This document shows positions 50,393 through 61,826 of a DNA stretch of 64,000 bases, one piece after another; position 1 is the first letter of the stretch, and every line of letters begins with the position of its first letter. Source of the DNA: Sipunculus nudus (lineage: Eukaryota > Annelida > Sipuncula > Golfingiida > Sipunculidae); the NCBI GenBank assembly GCA_026874595.1, contig CM049308.1:23400367-23464366 (forward strand), in the 5' to 3' direction. Below the pieces are notes generated by a model that had not been told where the DNA came from, did no database searches, and was given only the letters and a program-made list of their open reading frames with translations. Both the position numbers and the translations under genes were made by a program.

Positions 50393-52744
50393 CACTGTGC
50401 TGAAAATTGACATCTCAGTTATTTACTGCTTCTTCGTCAGTATTTATGATAGCTTTAATTTATAAACGAAAGTTGTGTTACTTTTCATCAGCAAGGTCAT
50501 GAATAAAACTTAATAGCCAGAAGGTGTCGGTGAATAAACCAAATGATATCTAGTCGATATGTAATGGATATGTAAACGATGTACTCTTTGAGCTCAGGGA
50601 TTTGGGTATATCCCTGTGTACTAGGTTTGTTGGTTCTGGGTATGTATATGAATAGAACTTGAATATTGTTTGTTAGGGGATGTAAAATGGAGTGGATTTT
50701 ATTATAAAGTCATTGCGTGTATGATTTCCAGTGCTGTGTTGCCACGCCTTTTCTGTGTAATGTTATACATAATTGTAGGATGCACCCTGTGTATATATAA
50801 TAAAAACAGTAAACTATGTATTGGTGTTTTAATTATTCACCTCTTACGTCCATTGTTTTGCTCTTTTAACAATCTCCGGCATGTGAGAAGATATAAGTGA
50901 AGTGAAATATCTTATTTCAGATGGCAGGAAATATTATTGCAAAAATGTTGTGATTTGTGTCAATAATTTTGCACGCGTGCATGAAAAATGGTCAAGTAAG
51001 GGAAAGATCAAAGTAAAGGTGTGAAACCTACATCAAATGTTGTTAAATCCCTAACTGAACTCTCACACGAATTAAGCTGTCAATGTGATGTGACGATTTT
51101 ACTTCCGTAAAATTTTGTAACTTGCCTCAGTCCCCATGGTATGGTCTGAAGAAAGATGTATGGATACAGTAGCGAGTGTAGATATTTCATGAAATGTTTG
51201 TTTCTATTGTTATTCGGACTGCATATGCTGCGTGAACAGAGGCGGCACGCTCAAATACACATTTACATAATTTAAAACTTTTACTAAAGTGATAAAAGAA
51301 CAGAAATATGGGACGTTTAATAAATCGTCATTTAGGAGTGACAGTGATATTGAATGTATTCGACGCAATTAATAAATGACAGATAAATTACCTTCCAGGT
51401 AAATGTAAATCACTCTGACGCTAAATAATTAACAGGATTCACTGTGCAAATGTCCGGTCCAGGTTTACAAATAAAATATTTGATTGCCCAATCTTTCACC
51501 ATAAATTTACCCTTGAAAATGACACAACAAATTCGGCATTAAAATGGGATTTTTACATATCTGAATACTAAATATTTAATGTTTTTATTCTGTGTACGAC
51601 GCCTGTATTTTCACGTCTTTGCTTTAAATGAATACCTTTAGTTTCAAGCGCGACTGGAGTGGATTACACATTTTGGATTCGAGCATTTGTCCACTTTGTA
51701 TTATCGGAATCGCACGCGATTACTCATTGTAATGAGAACTGTATTATCTATATTATAAGGGTATATTTGAAGCAGGGACGTCAGCAGGGGCGGATCAAGG
51801 ATTTAGGAAAAGGAGGGATCCACTCGAGAGGACTAAAGACAAAGCGTAAAAAAGGTCCTTAGGTCCATAAAAGGGCGGTCCCAAACCGGGAAAATTGGTC
51901 AGAAACCCTTAAAGAAAGGTTGCAGCGGCTGATAAAGGGGGGGGGGGGGTCCGGAATCCCTGGACTATTTGACGGCTGAAAGAATGGAATGTAGCACTTT
52001 CGTGCTGGACGCTGACAGGCCGGGGCTTTGGGGGGGGGGGGGGGGGGGCGTAAGCGTTCAGTTTTGGAATAGCCCTGTTCATAATTATTCAATTGAGCCT
52101 TCATAAAACAAGTAACCATCATGCGAGATGATGCAAGGTTGATTTCAGGAGCAAAAGAGATTCCACACATTCCTTATTCCACACTTTGCACAGTTTCACA
52201 TGGTTTTGGTAAAGTTATTGGCCTAACGGTCCCTTCTCTTATTGATTTAAATATATAACGTGACAACTATCGGGGACTTGTGGCAGCACTGATGTTGGTT
52301 TTGGTATATGGCAAACGTAAGATCATATCAAGTTAAATGTTAATTTAAAAGTCAAAACCAACCTTACTTTTTACTGTAACATTCCTCTCCGAGCCACTGG
52401 CTTGTGTCAATTTCACCTGACAAAAACCCGCGATCCTGGGTCATATGACCCAGACACAGCAGACGATCAGTTGATCCGCGCAGTGCGCATGCTCTTAGAA
52501 AAGTGTACTGTGACGTTAAATTTTGCTATAGAGGGTCAGGTGGCGTTCGAAAACTATACATGCAGCGCAAATCTTCTTTGCAAATATTAAAGGCTTCTGG
52601 TCATGAGCGAATATATAGACATCAGTTGCCCCTAAATAGATAGGCGAGGCCTTTTACCGTCCAGCCTAAAAACCCGGCCCTATATGCCTGTTTGTTTTTA
52701 CAAAGCATATTAAACACCCGAATCGGTTTCCACGTTATTTTTTT

Positions 52745-52776
<32 letters not shown>

Positions 52777-53426
52777 GAAAGGCGGAATATTGTTTGTGCA
52801 GAACCAAATTGTGTTTCCTTGCGCTCTACGTAGGCGTCATTTTTTAATGAAATGATATCAAATACGAAATATAGGGAGAAATGGGATTCCTGAACATGTC
52901 ATTATAGTGATTTGACATAGGTTATAAGACTACTCTGTTTTCTAAAATATTTTTGGTGACATTAATGTAAATTGAAAAGCATATATTCATCATTTTTACT
53001 TCCTACGCCAGAGGATTGGTTTGGCTGTAAACAATTTCAAACAATAAGATCTGAATTGATTTCGATAGTAAATTGTGGATGTTAAGTCGGTTAAATGGAC
53101 AGGAAAAAAAAAACTACAGCATAAACGGATGATAAATGTATAAAAGCGATGCCAAACTCCAGGGTGTTATATTCAGTTAGGCCTCACAAAAAGTGCTTAA
53201 CAGAATACGTGCACAAGCTCATTAATTTTGATGGACGATTCCTTTTAGAATGTTTTAGATAGTGTTGGTGATCGATACCTCTTCCAAGTATTCATAAAGG
53301 TATTATTGAAAAATGGACTAAATTTTGTATTGTTCTGTGTACAATTTAAAGAACTGAAGTATATTTTTGTTTTCTTCCTGGAAGCTAGAAAGTTTTCTCA
53401 TATTTTGCCTAGCCCGCCAAAGTAAA
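50393..53426. other. Intergenic stretch, no gene recognised
   Basis: AT-rich to about 51650, then patches of higher GC. At about 51785-51960 lies a G-run-rich piece (GGGGCGGATCAAGGATTT ... GGGGTCCGGAATCCC) resembling a short dispersed repeat. Further G-runs lie at about 52030-52048 and 52752-52770. An 18-bp palindrome sits at 52436-52453. No coding exon could be supported. Confidence 0.5.
50799..50804 (+). promoter_or_regulatory. AATAAA followed by GT-rich element
   Basis: AATAAA followed about 12-25 bases later by a GT-rich run (TGTATTGGTGTTTT), the normal layout of a cleavage and polyadenylation site. It lies 8.7 kb after the receptor stop, so it could end a very long 3' UTR, an unseen plus-strand transcript, or nothing. 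Confidence 0.2.
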
Positions 53427-54734
53427 ACAGGGGACCCATTGGTCTCGACGCTCAGCTGCATTTGTCTACAAGTATATTTTGTGAGCTTTATCAAAATGTG
53501 GGTCCTGTGACCTTTGACCCTTGATCCTGTGACATAAAAATCAATAGGGTCCTTCCCTTACTGGTAGGTGAGCCGAATGTTAAAGATGTTTGGGATGAAA
53601 AGTTGGCTTCCAATATATCCAGAAATTGTTAAAGAAGAGTCCTTTGACCTTGTGACCTCAATATAAATAGTGTTTTTCCTTATTCGTAGGTAACCATACA
53701 AAAAGTTAGCAGGTTTCGGATGAAACGTTTTGCATTAACCGCATGAAACATCTTTTTAAAGAAGTAACCTTGAACTTGTTTACTCAAAATCTACAGGTTT
53801 CTTTCCCCTTCTATTAGGTAAGGAGTTTCTGAAAGCTGGAAGGTGTGGCATCAACAGTTTAGAAAGTTTCTAAACCATATAGGGTTCACAAATACCCTAA
53901 ATTTCTACGGATATGAACTTGAATTTCAAGGTCAAGGTCACCATTTTCGGAACGCCTCCAAGAACCTGGCTCAAATAATTTCAGGTGTATCCGAGGGGAA
54001 AAATATGCAGTACTTTTAAAGTTATGAGGTTCATAATTAACCTTAATTGCGGCCACTTTGACATTGAAGATGAACGTCAAGGTTACCAGTTTTCCAATAT
54101 GAGAACTTCGTATCATTGAACGTTGATCATTTTGGTTTTCATAACTATCCATCCACATATTCTTGAGAAATTTAATATTTATCAGATTTCCACCAAATAA
54201 GAAATTATTCAAGATAACCGCTACTCTTATATCGAAGGTCATGACCCAAATTTGGATATGCATCATCCTATGACTCATAACAATACATGTGCACAATATA
54301 AAGGAAATCTGCGCATTGGTTTGCGAGTTATTAACTAAGACTCTTCTGAAGTGGCAGGGATGGGGATACTAAACGGCAAAAAAATTTAAAAAAGACTACG
54401 TAGCGCAACTTGTCCTCCGTTCAAGAAAAAAGCTGTACAAGATAAACTGCAAGCCTGATTACATTAACATTGATCAAACCTGATTTTACGTAGCTGATCA
54501 TTTGGATCTATTTTATATTATTTCTTAGGTGCTCAAACACGCCCTGTACTTAGCAGAATATAGGCCACAGTGACCTCATTTCAGTTTTACAAGGAAATCA
54601 GTTTAGAATATCTGATAATGCACAGTTTCATGACCCTAGCCCTTCCGCCTACAATTTGTGCCCTGCTAACTACTGGACAGACAACGGACAAAGCGCTATA
54701 ACTCGGTTGGCTTTCAGTCATCTAAGCTAAAAAT
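53427..54734 (-). mobile_element. Helentron/HINE-like element, family 1, minus-strand copy
   Basis: Read on the minus strand, it starts TTTTTAGCTTAGATGACTGA at about 54734 and ends at about 53427 with CAGCTGAGCGTCGAGACC, AATGGGTC and CCCTGTTTT. The subterminal words, 3' hairpin (GACC...GGTC) and tip match the plus-strand copies. The interior carries AGGTCA-type words (AAGGTCAAGGTCACC near 53929, TGACCTTTGACCC near 53510). The 136-codon open frame at 53886-54296 is made of these repeats and is not taken as a gene. Confidence 0.6.
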
Positions 54735-54828
54735 TGCCCGATTGCCCGTTGTTCATGTGCACCTGTTAAAGAATTGAAGCTCGTTTTTGTATAGGATAAT
54801 TCCTCGTGTATTTTTTCTCGACCAGTAA

Positions 54829-54832
<4 letters not shown>

Positions 54833-54868
<36 letters not shown>
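54833..54868. repeat. (AT)18 microsatellite
   Basis: Perfect AT run of 36 bp, about 100 bp outside the HINE-like copy. Confidence 0.95.
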
Positions 54869-54871
<3 letters not shown>

Positions 54872-55867
54872 GAAGGGAAAATCAAGTTGGCCACTCACTG
54901 AGTATTATGCGGTCCGTAGAACATTCTTTTGCCTCAGGCCTGCTCCATAGTGTGGTTTCATCATGTATGGCCTTGAGACCCGTTCAGGCTTCTTCAGTGT
55001 AGGCTCATTACTTACCTTATAGATGCAACATCAATATCCCATTCCTCAAAAGACTCCACACCAAAAGCATCACAGTTACGATACAGCTAAAGTCCTCACA
55101 CTGTCTCAACCCTTCAGATTCACAAAGCCGCTTTTGTGGTATTATAGGCTCTCAGTCTCAGGCTTAGGGCAGTTCTTCACTATAAGCTGTAGTTTCACAT
55201 AGTTACAAGTTTTTTCCCCCCTATAAAATGATTCTTTTCGTGTAGATATTGAAATTATAAAACATAATATAAAATTCTTTAAGGTACCCTGTACCTGAAA
55301 TCTGTAATCTAATAATAACTAGAATATCTTGGCACCGCAGGTGCCATAATATCCCCAGACAACCCCCCCCCCCCCCCCCTAAAATAGGCCCCCATCTTCA
55401 GCACTGTGTTAATTGTAGTTTTAATTTCCAAATTTTGGAGGATGTGGAAAATACCGCAAAATACGCTATAAGGCGGAGTAAACTGAATGTTTTCTCTGCC
55501 TTGATGAAAAGACTGTTCCCGAGTTCAGCTGGTATTGAGATTTCATATCTACAGTTATACGTTTTCCTTTTTTTAAATATTAACAAAAATGGGAAAGGTA
55601 GTGTGTCCGTGGGTGTTGTCTTAAGAATCACACAGGTCTAACCATTCGTTTCAGATTATTCTTACATTTACTCAGCTCTTTGATAAGAGTAATTCAAAAT
55701 TTTCTACCAAATACTGCAAGGTTTTAGGTACATTATTTAACCATCTTTAAACTGTAGCTTGGCAAAATGCAGGAAAGTGTCCTTCCGAAGTTGGGTGAAA
55801 CAGTTGATTTATGACAGAGGCTCTAAAAGAAACGTTTTTCAAAAATATTGGATGACAGCGGAGGAAT
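54869..55867. other. Left flank of the satellite, no gene recognised
   Basis: Non-repetitive DNA with a 17-bp poly-C at 55363-55379. At 55772-55803 there is a possible single diverged satellite unit: GTCCTTCCGAAGTTGGGTGA against GTCCTTCCAAAGTCTGGAGT in the array, followed by ACAG in both. It starts about 96 bp before the array. Confidence 0.5.
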
Positions 55868-58800
55868 GGAATGCACGGAAACTAATGTCCTTCCAAAGTC
55901 TGGAGTAACAGGTGCTGCATGGAATGCACGGAAACTAATGTCCTTCCAAAGTCTGGAGTAACAGGTGCTGCATGGAATGCACGGAAACTAATGTCCTTCC
56001 AAAGTCTGGAGTAACAGGTGCTGCATGGAATGCACGGAAACTAATGTCCTTCCAAAGTCTGGAGTAACAGGTGCTGCATGGAATGCACGGAAACTAATGT
56101 CCTTCCAAAGTCTGGAGTAACAGGTGCTGCATGAATAAACGGAGACAAAGGTCCTTCCAAAGTCTGGAGTAACAGGTGCTGCATGGAATAAACGGAGACA
56201 AAGGTCCTTCCAAAGTCTGGAGTAACAGGTGCTGCATGGAATGCACGGAAACTAATGTCCTTCCAAAGTCTGGAGTAACAGGTGCTGCATGGAATGCACG
56301 GAAACTAATGTCCTTCCAAAGTCTGGAGTAACAGGTGCTGCATGGAATGCACGGAAACTAATGTCCTTCCAAAGTCTGGAGTAACAGGTGCTGCATGGAA
56401 TGCACGGAAACTAATGTCCTTCCAAAGTCTGGAGTAACAGGTGCTGCATGGAATGCACGGAAACTAATGTCCTTCCAAAGTCTGGAGTAACAGGTGCTGC
56501 ATGGAATGCACGGAAACTAATGTCCTTCCAAAGTCTGGAGTAACAGGTGCTGCATGGAATGCACGGAAACTAATGTCCTTCCAAAGTCTGGAGTAACAGG
56601 TGCTGCATGGAATGCACGGAAACTAATGTCCTTCCAAAGTCTGGAGTAACAGGTGCTGCATGGAATGCACGGAAACTAATGTCCTTCCAAAGTCTGGAGT
56701 AACAGGTGCTGCATGGAATAAACGGAGACAAAGGTCCTTCCAAAGTCTGGAGAAACAGGTGCTGCATGGAATAAACGGAGACAAAGGTCCTTCCAAAGTC
56801 TGGAGTAACAGGTGCTGCATGGAATAAACGGAGACAAATGTCCTTCCAAAGTCTGGAGTAACAGGTGCTGCATGGAATGCACGGAAACTAATGTCCTTCC
56901 AAAGTCTGGAGTAACAGGTGCTGCATGGAATAAACGGAGACAAAGGTCCTTCCAAAGTCTGGAGTAACAGGTGCTGCATGGAATAAACGGAGACAAAGGT
57001 CCTTCCAAAGTCTGGAGTAACAGGTGCTGCATGGAATAAACGGAGACAAAGGTCCTTCCAAAGTCTGGAGTAACAGGTGCTGCATGGAATAAACGGAGAC
57101 AAAGGTCCTTCCAAAGTCTGGAGTAACAGGTGCTGCATGGAATAAACGGAGACAAATGTCCTTCCAAAGTCTGGAGTAACAGGTGCTGCATGGAATAAAC
57201 GGAGACAAAGGTCCTTCCAAAGTCTGGAGTAACAGGTGCTGCATGGAATAAACGGAGACAAAGGTCCTTCCAAAGTCTGGAGTAACAGGTGCTGCATGGA
57301 ATAAACGGAGACAAAGGTCCTTCCAAAGTCTGGAGTAACAGGTGCTGCATGGAATAAACGGAGACAAAGGTCCTTCCAAAGTCTGGAGTAACAGGTGCTG
57401 CATGGAATAAACGGAGACAAATGTCCTTCCAAAGTCTGGAGTAACAGGTGCTGCATGGAATAAACGGAGACAAAGGTCCTTCCAAAGTCTGGAGTAACAG
57501 GTGCTGCATGGAATAAACGGAGACAAAGGTCCTTCCAAAGTCTGGAGTAACAGGTGCTGCATGGAATAAACGGAGACAAATGTCCTTCCAAAGTCTGGAG
57601 TAACAGGTGCTGCATGGAATAAACGGAGACAAATGTCCTTCCAAAGTCTGGAGTAACAGGTGCTGCATGGAATAAACGGAGACAAAGGTCCTTCCAAAGT
57701 CTGGAGTAACAGGTGCTGCATGGAATAAACGGAGACAAAGGTCCTTCCAAAGTCTGGAGTAACAGGTGCTGCATGGAATAAACGGAGACAAAGGTCCTTC
57801 CAAAGTCTGGAGTAACAGGTGCTGCATGGAATAAACGGAGACAAAGGTCCTTCCAAAGTCTGGAGTAACAGGTGCTGCATGGAATAAACGGAGACAAAGG
57901 TCCTTCCAAAGTCTGGAGTAACAGGTGCTGCATGGAATAAACGGAGACAAAGGTCCTTCCAAAGTCTGGAGTAACAGGTGCTGCATGGAATAAACGGAGA
58001 CAAATGTCCTTCCAAAGTCTGGAGTAACAGGTGCTGCATGGAATAAACGGAGACAAAGGTCCTTCCAAAGTCTGGAGTAACAGGTGCTGCATGGAATAAA
58101 CGGAGACAAAGGTCCTTCCAAAGTCTGGAGTAACAGGTGCTGCATGGAATAAACGGAGACAAAGGTCCTTCCAAAGTCTGGAGTAACAGGTGCTGCATGG
58201 AATAAACGGAGACAAAGGTCCTTCCAAAGTCTGGAGTAACAGGTGCTGCATGGAATAAACGGAGACAAAGGTCCTTCCAAAGTCTGGAGTAACAGGTGCT
58301 GCATGGAATAAACGGAGACAAAGGTCCTTCCAAAGTCTGGAGTAACAGGTGCTGCATGGAATAAACGGAGACAAAGGTCCTTCCAAAGTCTGGAGTAACA
58401 GGTGCTGCATGGAATAAACGGAGACGAATGTCCTTCCAAAGTCTGGAGTAACAGGTGCTGCATGGAATAAACGGAGACGAATGTCCTTCCAAAGTCTGGA
58501 GTAACAGGTGCTGCATGGAATAAACGGAGACAAAGGTCCTTCCAAAGTCTGGAGTAACAGGTGCTGCATGGAATAAACGGAGACAAATGTCCTTCCAAAG
58601 TCTGGAGTAACAGGTGCTGCATGGAATAAACGGAGACAAAGGTCCTTCCAAAGTCTGGAGTAACAGGTGCTGCATGGAATAAACGGAGACGAATGTCCTT
58701 CCAAAGTCTGGAGTAACAGGTGCTGCATGGAATAAACGGAGACGAATGTCCTTCCAAAGTCTGGAGTAACAGGTGCTGCATGGAATAAACGGAGACAAAG

Positions 58801-61800
58801 GTCCTTCCAAAGTCTGGAGTAACAGGTGCTGCATGGAATAAACGGAGACAAAGGTCCTTCCAAAGTCTGGAGTAACAGGTGCTGCATGGAATAAACGGAG
58901 ACAAAGGTCCTTCCAAAGTCTGGAGTAACAGGTGCTGCATGGAATAAACGGAGACGAATGTCCTTCCAAAGTCTGGAGTAACAGGTGCTGCATGGAATAA
59001 ACGGAGACGAATGTCCTTCCAAAGTCTGGAGTAACAGGTGCTGCATGGAATAAACGGAGACAAAGGTCCTTCCAAAGTCTGGAGTAACAGGTGCTGCATG
59101 GAATAAACGGAGACAAATGTCCTTCCAAAGTCTGGAGTAACAGGTGCTGCATGGAATAAACGGAGACAAAGGTCCTTCCAAAGTCTGGAGTAACAGGTGC
59201 TGCATGGAATAAACGGAGACAAAGGTCCTTCCAAAGTCTGGAGTAACAGGTGCTGCATGGAATAAACGGAGACAAAGGTCCTTCCAAAGTCTGGAGTAAC
59301 AGGTGCTGCATGGAATAAACGGAGACAAAGGTCCTTCCAAAGTCTGGAGTAACAGGTGCTGCATGGAATAAACGGAGACAAAGGTCCTTCCAAAGTCTGG
59401 AGTAACAGGTGCTGCATGGAATAAACGGAGACAAAGGTCCTTCCAAAGTCTGGAGTAACAGGTGCTGCATGGAATAAACGGAGACAAATGTCCTTCCAAA
59501 GTCTGGAGTAACAGGTGCTGCATGGAATAAACGGAGACGAATGTCCTTCCAAAGTCTGGAGTAACAGGTGCTGCATGGAATAAACGGAGACGAATGTCCT
59601 TCCAAAGTCTGGAGTAACAGGTGCTGCATGGAATAAACGGAGACAAAGGTCCTTCCAAAGTCTGGAGTAACAGGTGCTGCATGGAATAAACGGAGACAAA
59701 TGTCCTTCCAAAGTCTGGAGTAACAGGTGCTGCATGGAATAAACGGAGACAAAGGTCCTTCCAAAGTCTGGAGTAACAGGTGCTGCATGGAATAAACGGA
59801 GACAAAGGTCCTTCCAAAGTCTGGAGTAACAGGTGCTGCATGGAATAAACGGAGACAAAGGTCCTTCCAAAGTCTGGAGTAACAGGTGCTGCATGGAATA
59901 AACGGAGACAAAGGTCCTTCCAAAGTCTGGAGTAACAGGTGCTGCATGGAATAAACGGAGACAAATGTCCTTCCAAAGTCTGGAGTAACAGGTGCTGCAT
60001 GGAATAAACGGAGACAAATGTCCTTCCAAAGTCTGGAGTAACAGGTGCTGCATGGAATAAACGGAGACAAAGGTCCTTCCAAAGTCTGGAGTAACAGGTG
60101 CTGCATGGAATAAACGGAGACAAAGGTCCTTCCAAAGTCTGGAGTAACAGGTGCTGCATGGAATAAACGGAGACAAATGTCCTTCCAAAGTCTGGAGTAA
60201 CAGGTGCTGCATGGAATAAACGGAGACAAAGGTCCTTCCAAAGTCTGGAGTAACAGGTGCTGCATGGAATAAACGGAGACAAAGGTCCTTCCAAAGTCTG
60301 GAGTAACAGGTGCTGCATGGAATAAACGGAGACAAAGGTCCTTCCAAAGTCTGGAGTAACAGGTGCTGCATGGAATAAACGGAGACAAAGGTCCTTCCAA
60401 AGTCTGGAGTAACAGGTGCTGCATGGAATAAACGGAGACAAAGGTCCTTCCAAAGTCTGGAGTAACAGGTGCTGCATGGAATAAACGGAGACAAAGGTCC
60501 TTCCAAAGTCTGGAGTAACAGGTGCTGCATGGAATAAACGGAGACAAATGTCCTTCCAAAGTCTGGAGTAACAGGTGCTGCATGGAATAAACGGAGACAA
60601 ATGTCCTTCCAAAGTCTGGAGTAACAGGTGCTGCATGGAATAAACGGAGACAAAGGTCCTTCCAAAGTCTGGAGTAACAGGTGCTGCATGGAATAAACGG
60701 AGACAAAGGTCCTTCCAAAGTCTGGAGTAACAGGTGCTGCATGGAATAAACGGAGACAAATGTCCTTCCAAAGTCTGGAGTAACAGGTGCTGCATGGAAT
60801 AAACGGAGACAAAGGTCCTTCCAAAGTCTGGAGTAACAGGTGCTGCATGGAATAAACGGAGACAAAGGTCCTTCCAAAGTCCGGAGTAACAGGTGCTGCA
60901 TGGAATAAACGGAGACGAATGTCCTTCCAAAGTCTGGAGTAACAGGTGCTGCATGGAATAAACGGAGACAAAGGTCCTTCCAAAGTCTGGAGTAACAGGT
61001 GCTGCATGGAATAAACGGAGACAAAGGTCCTTCCAAAGTCTGGAGTAACAGGTGCTGCATGGAATAAACGGAGACAAAGATCCTTCCAAAGTCTGGAGTA
61101 ACAGGTGCTGCATGGAATAAACGGAGACAAAGGTCCTTCCAAAGTCTGGAGTAACAGGTGCTGCATGGAATAAACGGAGACAAAGGTCCTTCCAAAGTCT
61201 GGAGTAACAGGTGCTGCATGGAATAAACGGAGACAAAGGTCCTTCCAAAGTCTGGAGTAACAGGTGCTGCATGGAATAAACGGAGACAAAGGTCCTTCCA
61301 AAGTCTGGAGTAACAGGTGCTGCATGGAATAAACGGAGACAAAGGTCCTTCCAAAGTCTGGAGTAACAGGTGCTGCATGGAATAAACGGAGACAAAGGTC
61401 CTTCCAAAGTCTGGAGTAACAGGTGCTGCATGGAATAAACGGAGACAAAGGTCCTTCCAAAGTCTGGAGTAACAGGTGCTGCATGGAATAAACGGAGACA
61501 AATGTCCTTCCAAAGTCTGGAGTAACAGGTGCTGCATGGAATAAACGGAGACAAAGGTCCTTCCAAAGTCTGGAGTAACAGGTGCTGCATGGAATAAACG
61601 GAGACAAAGGTCCTTCCAAAGTCTGGAGTAACAGGTGCTGCATGGAATAAACGGAGACAAAGGTCCTTCCAAAGTCTGGAGTAACAGGTGCTGCATGGAA
61701 TAAACGGAGACAAAGGTCCTTCCAAAGTCTGGAGTAACAGGTGCTGCATGGAATAAACGGAGACAAAGGTCCTTCCAAAGTCTGGAGTAACAGGTGCTGC

Positions 61801-61826
61801 ATGGAATAAACGGAGACAAATGTCCT
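55868..61826. repeat. 53-bp satellite array, 112 units plus a partial
   Basis: The unit starts GGAAT and ends GGTGCTGCAT; its constant core is TCCTTCCAAAGTCTGGAGTA. Units repeat every 53 bp; only the sixth (starting near 56133) is 52 bp. Four main variants differ in the first 20 bases: A (GCACGGAAACTAATG), B1 (AAACGGAGACAAAGG), B2 (AAACGGAGACAAATG) and B3 (AAACGGAGACGAATG). Type A occupies units 1-5, 8-16 and 20; all later units are B types. The last unit stops after 24 bases at 61826, next to a G-run. Because 53 is not a multiple of 3 and the unit has no stop in any minus-strand frame, all three minus frames stay open for about 1,700 codons; these are not evidence of a gene. Confidence 0.98.

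Noticed and set aside
53886..54296. Minus-strand 136-codon gene
   Set aside because: The frame lies inside a HINE-like element and is built from AGGTCA-type repeats, like similar short frames at 27842-28629.
55868..61826. CRISPR-like array
   Set aside because: Units are directly adjacent with no unique spacers, the genome is eukaryotic, and there are no cas genes.
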